Origin: Tannerella sp.
GTDB lineage: Bacteria; Bacteroidota; Bacteroidia; Bacteroidales; Tannerellaceae
Direction of reading: 5' to 3'
NCBI GenBank assembly: GCA_031283915.1
Contig: JAITAY010000016.1
Span: 1-30,537, forward strand
DNA: 30,537 bases
The notes below the pieces were generated by a model. It was given only the letters and a program-made list of their open reading frames with translations. It was not told where the DNA came from and searched no databases. Each line of letters starts with the position of its first letter. Positions within the stretch are counted from its first letter, which is position 1. Of this stretch, positions 15,468 to 23,233 are shown piece by piece. A program made the position numbers and the translations under genes.

Positions 15468-16084
15468 TACTTCTTAATTAATACGATTGATCCTTTCGCT
15501 CCGGGAATCGAACCTTTTAACAACAAAAGGTTATTCTCCGGTAATATTTTGATTATCTGCAAGTTTTGAATCGTTACACGTTCATCACCCATCTGTCCGG
15601 CCATACGCGTTCCTTTGAACACCTTGGCGGGATACGAACATGCACCCACACTACCGGGGGCGCGCAAACGGTTGTGCTGGCCGTGCGTGCTTTGTCCCAC
15701 ACCGCCGAAACCGTGACGTTTTACAACACCCTGAAATCCTTTTCCCTTAGAGGTTCCTACTACATCTACGAAACCTGCTGCACTGAAATATTCCACCGTG
15801 ATTACATCTCCGGGGTTATATACAGTTTCAAAATTCTTGAACTCGGCCAAGTGCCTCTTGGGCGTCACGCCTGCTTTCTTGAAATGACCGGCTTCGGGCT
15901 TGGTCGTGCGCTTGTCCTTTTTATCGGCAAAACCCAATTGAACCGCCTCGTAACCGTCTTTTTCCTTTGTCTTAATCTGCGTAACCACACAAGGACCTAC
16001 TTCGATAACAGTGCATGGCAAATTCTTGCCCTCGGCACTGAAAACGGATGTCATTCCGATTTTTTTTCCTATTAATCCTGGCAT
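15467..16084 (-). CDS. rplC: 50S ribosomal protein L3
   Basis: L3 is an assembly initiator reaching the peptidyl transferase centre. The 205-residue protein starts MPGLIGKKIGMTSVFSAEGK and contains GTSKGKGFQGVVKRHGFGG, GQSTHGQHNRLRAPGSVGAC and KVFKGTRMAGQMGDERVTIQ. Where E. coli L3 has SIGQNQTPG, with the glutamine methylated by PrmB, this protein has SVGACSYPA. The methylated Gln is therefore missing by my hand alignment. The gene starts 20 bases after rpsJ and overlaps rplD by one base. Confidence 0.98.
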   Translation of the reverse strand: MPGLIGKKIGMTSVFSAEGKNLPCTVIEVGPCVVTQIKTKEKDGYEAVQLGFADKKDKRTTKPEAGHFKKAGVTPKRHLAEFKNFETVYNPGDVITVEYFSAAGFVDVVGTSKGKGFQGVVKRHGFGGVGQSTHGQHNRLRAPGSVGACSYPAKVFKGTRMAGQMGDERVTIQNLQIIKILPENNLLLLKGSIPGAKGSIVLIKK

Positions 16085-16104
16085 TTCACATTCTATTTAA
16101 ATTC

Positions 16105-16410
16105 TCACACTTTTATTTCTACTTCCACGCCGCTGGGCAGTTCCAATTTCATCAGGGCGTCTACCGTTTTGGCCGTCGAGCTGTAAATGTCTATCAGACG
16201 CTTGTAAGATGCAAGTTCAAATTGCTCGCGCGATTTCTTGTTTACAAATGTCGACCGGTTCACGGTAAATATCCGCTTGTGCGTCGGAAGTGGGATGGGT
16301 CCACTTACCACTGCTCCCGTAGCCTTCACCGTCTTGACTATTTTTTCGGAAGACTTGTCTACCAAAGAATAGTCGTAAGACTTCAATTTAATTCTGATTT
16401 TCTGGCTCAT
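16105..16410 (-). CDS. rpsJ: 30S ribosomal protein S10
   Basis: S10 acts in the 30S head and, in other bacteria, as NusE in transcription antitermination. The 101-residue sequence MSQKIRIKLKSYDYSLVDKS continues with GPIPLPTHKRIFTVNRSTFV and ends MKLELPSGVEVEIKV, all conserved. It follows fusA by 17 bases, with no tuf gene between them. Confidence 0.98.
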   Translation of the reverse strand: MSQKIRIKLKSYDYSLVDKSSEKIVKTVKATGAVVSGPIPLPTHKRIFTVNRSTFVNKKSREQFELASYKRLIDIYSSTAKTVDALMKLELPSGVEVEIKV

Positions 16411-16427
16411 ATTGTTAGTTTCTAATA

Positions 16428-18554
16428 TTATTTGACTAAATCAACACGTCCTTGTACTTCTGTCAGCACTTGCTTGGCGATGGCTGAAGATACTTGGGCA
16501 TAATGAGAGAATTGCATGGACGATGTAGCGCGTCCCGACGTGATGGTACGCAGGACGGTCACGTATCCGAACGTCTCCGCCAGTGGTACTTTCGCCTTCA
16601 CAATACGCGCACCCGTGCGGGTGGCGTCCATGCCTTCCACCTGTCCGCGACGCTTGTTCAAATCGCCAATCACATCTCCCATACTTTCTTCCGGCGTCAC
16701 GACTTCGATTTTCATAATCGGCTCCATTAATACCGGGCCAGCCTTTTCCGCAGCGCTCTTGAATGCCTGAATGGCACAGATTTCAAACGACAACTGATCG
16801 GAATCCACCGGATGGAAAGAACCGTCTATCAGCGTCACTTTCATCGTGCTCAACGGATAACCGGCCAGTACACCGTTGGTCATGGCCTTCTCGAAACCCT
16901 TCTGTACGGACGGGATATATTCTTTCGGGATATTGCCGCCCTTCACTCCGTCCACGAACTGCAAATGGCCTTCAAATTCTTCGTCTGCCGGTTCAATGCG
17001 GACAATGATGTCAGCAAATTTGCCGCGACCACCTGTTTGCTTCTTGTATACCTCGCGCAATTCAACCGGTTTCGTAATGGCTTCCTTGTAAGATACCAGC
17101 GGACGTCCCTGGTTACACTCCACCTTGAACTCGCGTTTCAAACGGTCGATAATGATTTCCAGGTGCAGCTCGCCCATTCCGCGAATCACGGTCTGACCCG
17201 TTTCCTCGTTCGATTCGACGCGGAATGTCGGGTCTTCTTCAGCCAGTTTCGACAGTCCTACGCTCAAACGGTCAAGGTCTTTCTGCGTTTTCGGCTCGAC
17301 GGCAATTCCAATCACCGGATCCGGAAATTCCATTGACTCAAGCGTAATCGGGTGATTTTCGTCACACAGTGTGTCGCCCGTGCGAATATCCTTGAAACCG
17401 ACACCTGCGCCGATGTCGCCGCAGCCGATTTGCTCCATAGGATTTTGCTTGTTCGAGTGCATCTGGAACAGACGAGAAATGCGCTCTTTCTTGCCCGAAC
17501 GTGTATTCAGCACATACGAGCCGGCATTCAACGCGCCCGCATAGACACGAAAAAAACAAAGACGTCCCACGTAAGGATCAGTTGCGATTTTAAAGGCAAG
17601 AGCAGTCAACGGCTCTTCCGAAACGGGTTTCCGGCTGATTTCTGTGTCGGCATCTTCCGGGTCATGACCGGTAATGCTCGACGTGTCGCTCGGACTGGGC
17701 AGGTAAGCGCATACAGCATCTAACAAAGTCTGTACACCCTTGTTTTTAAAGGACGAACCGCATATCATCGGATTGATCTGCATGGACAACGTGCCCTTAC
17801 GAATGGCGGCATGTATTTCTTCTTCAGTAATGGTGGAAGGGTCGTCGAAATATTTTTCCATCACGACCTCGTCACATTCGGCAATGACCTCCAGCATCTT
17901 TTCGCGCCATTCTTCGGCTTCGGCTTTCAGGTCAGCCGGAATTTCGCTCACTTCGTATTTGGCACCCATGGTCTCATCATTCCAGAAAATGGCTTTCATC
18001 TTCACCAGATCCACTACGCCTTTGAATTTTTCTTCCGCGCCGATAGGTATCTGAATCGGACACGGATTGGCACCCAGCACACTCTTCAACTGCCGAACGA
18101 CTTCAAAGAAATTGGCACCCGAACGGTCCATCTTGTTGACGTATCCGATACGCGGCACACTATATTTATCTGCCTGACGCCACACCGTTTCCGACTGCGG
18201 TTCCACGCCACCCACGGCACAAAAGGCCGCTACGGCACCGTCGAGAATACGCAACGACCGTTCTACCTCTACGGTAAAATCGACATGCCCCGGGGTGTCT
18301 ATCAAGTTGATTTTAAATCGTTCATTGGCATAGTTCCAGAACGTCGTGGTGGCGGCCGAAGTGATCGTAATACCACGTTCCTGTTCCTGCGCCATCCAGT
18401 CCATCGTCGCTGCACCGTCATGCACTTCACCGATTTTATGCGTCAAACCGGTGTAGAAAAGAATCCGTTCTGAAGTCGTTGTCTTTCCTGCATCAATATG
18501 CGCCATGATGCCGATGTTCCGGGTATATTTTAATAGTTCGTCTGCTTTACTCAT
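16428..18554 (-). CDS. fusA: elongation factor G
   Basis: EF-G is the GTPase that drives ribosomal translocation. The 708-residue protein has the G1 motif AHIDAGKT (18-25), switch I RGITIT (60-65), G3 DTPGH (86-90, with catalytic His90) and G4 NKMD (140-143). Domains II-V follow, including the domain IV region and the C-terminal SMQFSHYAQVSSAIAKQVL. Length matches a canonical translocase and it is in the str-operon position, so this is the housekeeping copy rather than an EF-G2 or TetQ-type paralog. Confidence 0.98.
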   Translation of the reverse strand: MSKADELLKYTRNIGIMAHIDAGKTTTSERILFYTGLTHKIGEVHDGAATMDWMAQEQERGITITSAATTTFWNYANERFKINLIDTPGHVDFTVEVERSLRILDGAVAAFCAVGGVEPQSETVWRQADKYSVPRIGYVNKMDRSGANFFEVVRQLKSVLGANPCPIQIPIGAEEKFKGVVDLVKMKAIFWNDETMGAKYEVSEIPADLKAEAEEWREKMLEVIAECDEVVMEKYFDDPSTITEEEIHAAIRKGTLSMQINPMICGSSFKNKGVQTLLDAVCAYLPSPSDTSSITGHDPEDADTEISRKPVSEEPLTALAFKIATDPYVGRLCFFRVYAGALNAGSYVLNTRSGKKERISRLFQMHSNKQNPMEQIGCGDIGAGVGFKDIRTGDTLCDENHPITLESMEFPDPVIGIAVEPKTQKDLDRLSVGLSKLAEEDPTFRVESNEETGQTVIRGMGELHLEIIIDRLKREFKVECNQGRPLVSYKEAITKPVELREVYKKQTGGRGKFADIIVRIEPADEEFEGHLQFVDGVKGGNIPKEYIPSVQKGFEKAMTNGVLAGYPLSTMKVTLIDGSFHPVDSDQLSFEICAIQAFKSAAEKAGPVLMEPIMKIEVVTPEESMGDVIGDLNKRRGQVEGMDATRTGARIVKAKVPLAETFGYVTVLRTITSGRATSSMQFSHYAQVSSAIAKQVLTEVQGRVDLVK

Positions 18555-18566
18555 TCTCTTTTTTAA

Positions 18567-19043
18567 TTAAAAACGGAAGTAGGCAAAGGCGCGGTTTGCT
18601 TCGGCCATCCGGTGCATGTCTTCCTTTCGTTTATATGCACCTCCCTGATTATTAAACGCATCTACAATTTCCGCGCTTAATTTGTCGGACATGGTTTTGC
18701 CGCCACGTTTGCGGGCATACAAAATCAAATTTTTCATCGAAATGGATTCCTTGCGTTCCGGACGAATGTCGGTAGGAACTTGAAACGTGGCGCCACCTAC
18801 GCGGCGTGATTTGACCTCAACCTGAGGAGTTATGTTTTCGAGCGCGGTTTTCCAGATTTCCAGCGCTGACTTGGTTTCATTCGGCAACTTGGCCTTTACA
18901 TTTTCCAAAGCGGAATAGAAAATTTCATACGACGTATTTTTCTTTCCGTCATACATTAAATGGTTTACAAATTTTGTAACCCGTACATCACCGTAGACAG
19001 GATCCGGGAGGATCTGCCGTTTTTTTGGCTTTGATTTTCTCAT
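18567..19043 (-). CDS. rpsG: 30S ribosomal protein S7
   Basis: S7 nucleates the 30S head and lines the E site; in E. coli it represses the str operon. The 158-residue product starts MRKSKPKKRQILPDPVYGDV and has the signature DVRVTKFVNHLMYDGKKN, then EVKSRRVGGATFQVPTDIRP and RGGKTMSDKLSAEIVDAFNN. It is preceded by an unusually long 145-base gap after rpsL. Confidence 0.98.
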   Translation of the reverse strand: MRKSKPKKRQILPDPVYGDVRVTKFVNHLMYDGKKNTSYEIFYSALENVKAKLPNETKSALEIWKTALENITPQVEVKSRRVGGATFQVPTDIRPERKESISMKNLILYARKRGGKTMSDKLSAEIVDAFNNQGGAYKRKEDMHRMAEANRAFAYFRF

Positions 19044-19188
19044 TTGTTTTCAGAATTTTCGTTCTTGTTTTTGGTTGCTAATATTTGTCTTCAACGGTTC
19101 CTCCGAACCATTTACTCAACCTGAAATCTTATTCCCAATAACTTAAACCGATATTTTTTATGTTCTAAAACTGTTTATTTACACATCC
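19044..19188 (-). promoter_or_regulatory. rpsL-rpsG intercistronic region with a small hairpin
   Basis: The 145-base AT-rich gap holds a 5-bp inverted repeat (GGTTC 19096-19100 and GAACC 19105-19109) whose minus-strand loop is GGAG. In E. coli the S12-S7 gap carries the S7 repressor site, so the position fits translational control. No sequence match to that site was seen, and no TAnnTTTG promoter. Confidence 0.3.
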
Positions 19189-19596
19189 TCATTTCTTTCC
19201 CTTGGCCTTTACGGGAGCGGCTCCCGGTTTCGGACGCTTGGCTCCGTATTTCGACCGACGTTGCGTACGACCGGCTACGCCTGCCGTATCCAAAGTTCCG
19301 CGTACAATATGATAGCGCACGCCCGGCAGATCTTTTACACGCCCGCCGCGTACCATCACGATGGAGTGTTCCTGCAGGTTGTGACCTTCCCCCGGGATAT
19401 ACGAGTTCACCTCCTTGTGGTTCGTCAGGCGAACGCGAGCGACTTTACGCATCGCTGAGTTCGGCTTCTTCGGCGTCGTCGTGTACACACGCACGCATAC
19501 GCCGCGCCTCTGAGGACAGGAATCCAGCGCAGGAGATTTTCCCTTCACGACCAACGCTTCTCTTCCTTTTCGTACTAATTGCTGAATTGTAGGCAT
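19189..19596 (-). CDS. rpsL: 30S ribosomal protein S12
   Basis: S12 is at the decoding centre and controls accuracy. The 135-residue protein has TTTPKKPNSAMRKVARVRLT, EGHNLQEHSIVMVRGGRVKD and LPGVRYHIVRG. Lys43, Lys44 and Lys88 (counting Met) are all present, so there is no classical streptomycin-resistance change. The Asp that is methylthiolated in many bacteria is Asp89. It is the first gene of the superoperon, with a promoter 63 bases upstream. Confidence 0.98.
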   Translation of the reverse strand: MPTIQQLVRKGREALVVKGKSPALDSCPQRRGVCVRVYTTTPKKPNSAMRKVARVRLTNHKEVNSYIPGEGHNLQEHSIVMVRGGRVKDLPGVRYHIVRGTLDTAGVAGRTQRRSKYGAKRPKPGAAPVKAKGKK

Positions 19597-19658
19597 TTTC
19601 TACTCTATTTTTATAAACACTTATATTCTATTTGCTTTCGCTTTTTTATTTCGGCGTG

Positions 19659-19688
19659 CAAAGATACGAACTTTTTTCTTTCCGGCAA
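19659..19688 (-). promoter_or_regulatory. promoter of the str/ribosomal superoperon
   Basis: On the minus strand TTG (19688-19686), a 19-base spacer and TATCTTTG (19666-19659) match the Bacteroidota sigma-ABfr consensus TTG-N19-TAnnTTTG exactly in the -7 box. It lies 63 bases before the rpsL ATG. It is the only convincing promoter for the whole 19-kb ribosomal block that I can find. Confidence 0.75.
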
Positions 19689-19942
19689 GTAGTTACAAGA
19701 AAAAATTAAGAAAAAAATTCTCTCGAGCCTCTCTTTCTTTTACCCACTTGCTAATACTGCCTGGCAATCAACCTGATTTTCAACACCTTTTCAAATCAAC
19801 GAACTGAGTTGTCTGTCGGATAGTCTTCCCGGGTGTACAATTCGAACTGTCTGTCCTGTGAAACGGGCGACGGTTCTTCGGCAACTGTACAGGGTACATT
19901 TGACGGCGTCGATTTTCAATTCAAAATTGTCACATTCTTCGA

Positions 19943-19972
19943 AAAAGGGTACAGGTGCCCTCGTACCCTTTT
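19943..19972. repeat. perfect 10-bp inverted repeat, possible terminator
   Basis: AAAAGGGTAC and GTACCCTTTT flank a 10-base loop. On the plus strand it is followed by a T-rich stretch (CTCCTTTT), so it has the form of a Rho-independent terminator. No plus-strand gene lies to its left, which leaves its role open. Confidence 0.6.
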
Positions 19973-20014
19973 CTCCTTTTTTCTCTTCTTTTGCCGCTGG
20001 CAATTGAAAGCACG

Positions 20015-20026
20015 GGGCTAAAGCCC
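20015..20026. repeat. REP-like GGGCTAAAGCCC palindrome
   Basis: A 5-bp stem GGGCT/AGCCC with a two-base AA loop sits in a GC-rich patch (CACGGGGCTAAAGCCCTGCG) inside AT-rich surroundings. Short elements of this kind are often interspersed in bacterial genomes. A single copy in this window cannot prove that it is repeated. Confidence 0.35.
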
Positions 20027-20165
20027 TGCGAACCGCCGTGAGAATAAGGTTGATTTTTTTTGTGTTCCTGTTCATGATTTTTCTTCGTACCCTGCATTCT
20101 GTGCAGCAACGGGAACTCCGTACTTTACCCGCCAAATACCTTTCACCAAAATGACAACTTGATAT

Positions 20166-20390
20166 TCATCTATATAAAAGTCTTTTACTTACGATATCAA
20201 GCAGCACTTCAAAATTATCAAAAAAATCAAATCCAATGATTCCATCAACACCTCCCAATGCAAAAAGCGGCCGAAGCAAGGTGGGTAAACGGCCGTAGTT
20301 AACGGTAAATTTTTTACCTAAAAAACTTGCTTCCGTTTGATATGAATGAAAAAGCGTTTTTATACTGCACACGGCATGATTTTGTGACAT
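20166..20390 (-). pseudogene. C-terminal fragment of a retropepsin-like protein
   Basis: The 74-codon ORF (ATG 20390) ends with GGVDGIIGFDFFDNFEVLLD (46-65) and SKRLLYR. This is the second half of a clan-AA aspartic protease, whose usual form is DGILGxDFLxxFxvxiDy followed by KxLxL. The N-terminal lobe with the catalytic D-T/S-G is missing, and the frame is closed by TAA 33 bases upstream, so it is probably a gene remnant. A genuine small protein cannot be excluded. The family call is from the motif only. Confidence 0.45.
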
Positions 20391-20525
20391 GGTTACTGGA
20401 TTGCTTCGTCCCTTACAATTTTACAAAGTGAAGATTTTTTACACGGATATTCAAATATTAAAATTATGACGTGTTTGCCCTGAAGGGTTGGGGCAATCCT
20501 GACTCTTATTTCTCATTTCCCGTGC

Positions 20526-20556
20526 TTGGCAATCTGAGATTTTTCATCTATTTTTG
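20526..20556 (+). promoter_or_regulatory. promoter of the fucosidase gene
   Basis: TTG (20526-20528), a 20-base spacer and TATTTTTG (20549-20556) fit the Bacteroidota TTG/TAnnTTTG consensus, 24 bases before the ATG at 20581. Confidence 0.65.
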
Positions 20557-20580
20557 CCGAAAATTTAATTTCATCACGTC

Positions 20581-21972
20581 ATGAAAAAAAGAATCATAAC
20601 ACTTTGCATGAGTTTACTGCTGCCGACTGTGCTTCCGGCGCAAAAGAAATATGAAGCCACGTGGGAATCAATCGACAGTCGTCCGATACCGGGATGGTTC
20701 ACGGACGCCAAGTTCGGCATCTTTATCCACTGGGGACTGTACAGCGTACCGGCCTGGGGGCCGTTGCCGTCCGACGGCGCCTCCGTCTACGACTGCTATG
20801 CCGAATGGTACTGGAAGCGTCTGGCGGATAAGGGGAACAAGGTCAATCAATTGTTTGCCGATTTCCACCGCCGCCATTACGGCGAACAGTTCGCTTACCA
20901 GGACTTCGTCAATCAGTTTACCTGCGAGCTTTTCAAACCTGCCGACTGGGCAAAACTGTTCCGCGAAGCCGGAGCAAACTATGTTGTACTCACCTCCAAA
21001 CATCATGAGGGATTCGCCCTGTGGCCCAGCGAACATGCGTGGAACTGGAACGCCGTCGACGTGGGGCCGCATCGCGACCTGGCCGGCGACCTGACCGAAG
21101 CCGTCAAAAATGAAGGGCTGCACATGGGGTTCTACTATTCGCTTTACGAATGGTTTAATCCGCTCTACAGCGCCAATCTTGACCGCTATGTTTCGGAACA
21201 CATGATTCCGCAGATGAAAGATCTTGTCAACCGTTATCATCCCGACGTGGTCTGGACAGACGGCGAATGGGAGCATCCTTCGGAAAAGTGGAGAAGTACG
21301 GAGTTCCTGGCATGGCTGTACAACGAATCGCCGGTCAGGGAAACCGTCGTTGTGAACGACCGCTGGGGCAAGGAAACGCGCAGCGTGCACGGCGGGATCT
21401 ACACCACCGAGTACGGTCTGGTTCATGAAGGCGAAATGGATGATGCCGTCGTCACGCATCCCTGGGAAGAATGTCGCGGGATCGGACATTCTTTCGGATA
21501 CAACCGGAACGAACAGCTGGAGGATTACAGCACCTCGGAACAATTGGTACACTTGTTGATAGACAAGGTTTCCGCAGGCGGCAACCTCCTGCTCAACATC
21601 GGCCCGACGGCCGACGGGCGCATCCCCGTCATCATGCAGCAGCGGCTCACCGACATGGGACGGTGGCTTCGGCGCAACGGCGAAGCGATCTACGAAACCC
21701 GTGCCTGGAAAGTGGCTTCCAAACAACCCGACATACAGGCTTATTTCACCTGCAAGGGCAAAGACCTGTACGTCATTTGTACCCGGTATCCGGCAGTACC
21801 GATTACCGTCAAGGGGATAGACCGGAAGCCGTCGTCCGTGACGCTGCTCGGGAGTAGCGCCCGCGTGAGGTATTCGCACAGCGGGCAAGGCGTGACGATT
21901 ACGCCTCCTCCGCTCTCTCCCGCCGACGGTGAATATGCGTGGGTGTTCAAACTCACCGGCGTGATTCGATAA
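20581..21972 (+). CDS. secreted GH29 alpha-L-fucosidase
   Basis: The enzyme cleaves terminal alpha-linked L-fucose from glycans such as host mucin and N-glycans by a retaining mechanism. Residues 1-20 form a Sec signal peptide ending LPAQKK. The catalytic barrel contains GWFTDAKFGIFIHWGLYSVP (38-57), SKHHEGFALW (139-148) and VVWTDGEW (223-230), in which Asp227 is the expected nucleophile. DKVSAGGNLLLNIGPTADGR marks the later part of the barrel, and a C-terminal beta-sandwich follows. At 463 residues it is complete. It has its own promoter and terminator and no SusC/D neighbours, so it is not in a classic PUL. Substrate linkage cannot be told from sequence. Confidence 0.95.
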   Translation: MKKRIITLCMSLLLPTVLPAQKKYEATWESIDSRPIPGWFTDAKFGIFIHWGLYSVPAWGPLPSDGASVYDCYAEWYWKRLADKGNKVNQLFADFHRRHYGEQFAYQDFVNQFTCELFKPADWAKLFREAGANYVVLTSKHHEGFALWPSEHAWNWNAVDVGPHRDLAGDLTEAVKNEGLHMGFYYSLYEWFNPLYSANLDRYVSEHMIPQMKDLVNRYHPDVVWTDGEWEHPSEKWRSTEFLAWLYNESPVRETVVVNDRWGKETRSVHGGIYTTEYGLVHEGEMDDAVVTHPWEECRGIGHSFGYNRNEQLEDYSTSEQLVHLLIDKVSAGGNLLLNIGPTADGRIPVIMQQRLTDMGRWLRRNGEAIYETRAWKVASKQPDIQAYFTCKGKDLYVICTRYPAVPITVKGIDRKPSSVTLLGSSARVRYSHSGQGVTITPPPLSPADGEYAWVFKLTGVIR

Positions 21973-21998
21973 GATTTGCCGCCCTTCGCGCGAAAAAA

Positions 21999-22031
21999 AA
22001 ACCTGTCCTCCGACAGCCGGAGGACAGGTTT
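21999..22031. terminator. bidirectional terminator between convergent genes
   Basis: A 14-bp perfect stem (AAACCTGTCCTCCG at 21999-22012 and its complement at 22018-22031) encloses a 5-base loop. On the minus strand it is followed by a run of T (the A-run 21993-22000 on plus), so it is strongest for the lipoprotein gene. It also lies 27 bases past the fucosidase stop and can serve both genes. Confidence 0.85.
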
Positions 22032-22097
22032 CCTGAAAAATAGCTTCGCCTTCTGCAAGATAACAATTGCTGCATCACAGGCAATGAACCCCCCTTC

Positions 22098-22580
22098 TCA
22101 CTCCTGCCCTTTTGGATATTGCCTGACAACTAAAAGGGCGTCATACACCATCACGTCACCCGAAAGTTCGATAACTATGGAGCGGATCGTATCGGATGTA
22201 TTTTCTGCAACACTTACCCGCAGCAAATTCTTATCTATTCTAGACGCCTCAATCCATTCGTATGAGAGCGTTTCGTACAGTGTAATAACGCTGCCGCCTT
22301 CGGTCGGTTTCATATAGGTGGTATTCTCTTTCAGTACGGAAAACGGATCCATATACGGCAAATATGCCGACTTGAAAGCGCCGATGCCCCATCGCGAAAC
22401 ATCCGTTTTGACAAAATCGTGAGAAGCCTCGCTCGAGAATATCAGGGTATCTTTATCCATTCCTATATATTCCGGATTATTCATGTCCAGATGAGCGGAA
22501 TGATCACATCCAAACGTCCCTGCCATGCACAGGAGGCATAAGAAGCAAAAAAAATGCCTTGTTTTCATTTTAATATTCAT
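22098..22580 (-). CDS. putative lipoprotein with BACON-like domain
   Basis: The 160-residue protein has an N-terminal signal (KTRHFFCFLCLLCMAGTFGC) with Cys25 as probable lipid-attachment site; the lipobox TFGC is imperfect. A second ATG at codon 5 would also serve as start. Residues 97-155 (EWIEASRIDKNLLRVSVAEN, then TSDTIRSIVIEL and ALLVVRQYPKG) follow the BACON pattern of W-I-x, hydrophobic strand, N-T/S, R and a final V-x-Q. BACON domains occur in Bacteroidota surface glycan proteins and probably bind mucin or carbohydrate. It converges on the fucosidase gene. Domain assignment is by eye. Confidence 0.7.
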   Translation of the reverse strand: MNIKMKTRHFFCFLCLLCMAGTFGCDHSAHLDMNNPEYIGMDKDTLIFSSEASHDFVKTDVSRWGIGAFKSAYLPYMDPFSVLKENTTYMKPTEGGSVITLYETLSYEWIEASRIDKNLLRVSVAENTSDTIRSIVIELSGDVMVYDALLVVRQYPKGQE

Positions 22581-22815
22581 GACTTTATTGTTTAATGATT
22601 TTTACGCCGGCGAAGGTAAATAAAATTGCTGCCTTTGCGAAGCTCCAATTGTTAAAAAAAAAAAAAGATTATGAGCAAAGCAAAAAAAAGATTGTGTTTC
22701 TATGCTTAGGATGAGCCGGTTGTACGAATCAGGATATTGAGGGTGGAATCATTCCGTTTCGGCCTTCTTCATGCAATACCGAATACCGTCCCGAAATACC
22801 GCGCAGGAAAGGTCA
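22581..22815. other. non-coding AT-rich spacer
   Basis: It contains a 13-base A run at 22654-22666 and a weak -7-like TACCTTCG (22618-22611, minus) for the lipoprotein gene. I see no gene, tRNA or strong hairpin in it. Confidence 0.5.
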
Positions 22816-23025
22816 ATTTTCTCTGGGGAAACCGGCAATTTCCCTGGAGAAATTACCAATTTCCATAGGGAAATTGCCAATTACCATAGGGTAATCACCA
22901 ATTTCCATAAGGAAATTGCCGATTACCCTGGAGAAATCACCAATTTCCCCAGGGAAATTGCCGGTTTCCCTGGGGAAATTGCCAATTTCCCCAGGGAAAT
23001 TGCTGATTTCCATAGGGAAATTTGC
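22816..23025. repeat. ten tandem 21-bp near-palindromic repeats
   Basis: Ten units of 21 bp follow without spacers. The consensus is AATTTCCCTGGGGAAATTGCC, with CAT/AGG or CCC/AGG variants in the centre. Each unit is nearly its own reverse complement. On the plus strand each encodes a heptad such as NFPGEIT, NFHREIA or NFPREIA, and on the minus strand a heptad such as GNFPMEI. Both strands therefore have an open frame here (plus 22771-23052, minus 22813-23154), and neither has a promoter or domain. The array sits 208 bases before porP. Confidence 0.9.
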
Positions 23026-23073
23026 CCTGTACAAACGTGTTTTCACCCTTAAAATAAGCACTTTACACAAAAA

Positions 23074-23098
23074 CCGCGTTCGGAGAACGGAAACGCGG
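23074..23098. promoter_or_regulatory. GC-rich hairpin upstream of porP
   Basis: CCGCGTT (23074-23080) pairs with AACGCGG (23092-23098). An overlapping alternative stem is CGTTC-GGA-GAACG (23077-23089). The two structures exclude each other. It could be a terminator for the repeat region or an element of the por leader; no T-run follows, and no exact TAnnTTTG box lies between it and porP. Confidence 0.35.
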
Positions 23099-23233
23099 AA
23101 AGCATTTCCCCTGCATTTGGCTCCTTTCTTTCCGGACAGCCCCCGAAAATGCATTCGCGACCCTTGAAAATTTCATGTCTGTACACAATTTATCCCGGAT
23201 TTTGTAGTTACATATCAGTGAATATATTCCGAG

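Larger units (their letters stand above)
19791..20135 (-). other. gene-poor region: doubtful 114-codon ORF with hairpins and a REP-like element
   Basis: A 114-codon minus-strand frame is open here; its internal ATG 20 codons in starts MNRNTKKINLILTAVRRALA. It has many Arg, Cys and Lys residues, no recognisable domain, no signal peptide and no promoter. A perfect 10-bp inverted repeat lies in it (19943-19972), as does GGGCTAAAGCCC (20015-20026). These fit structured or repetitive intergenic DNA better than a coding sequence. If it is a gene, it is an unrecognised basic protein. Confidence 0.3.

Noticed and set aside
16411..16427. tuf gene expected between fusA and rpsJ
   Set aside because: The space is only 17 bases; tuf must be elsewhere.
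20668..21888. 406-codon minus-strand ORF
   Set aside because: It lies antisense to the whole fucosidase gene, which has clear GH29 motifs; its own translation has no domain. It is a high-GC frame shadow.
22816..23025. CRISPR array
   Set aside because: The 21-bp units follow each other with no unique spacers, and no cas genes are present.
22771..23154. Repeat-encoded proteins on both strands
   Set aside because: Open frames follow automatically from a 21-bp palindromic repeat. No promoter, SD or non-repeat domain supports either strand, so I list only the repeat.
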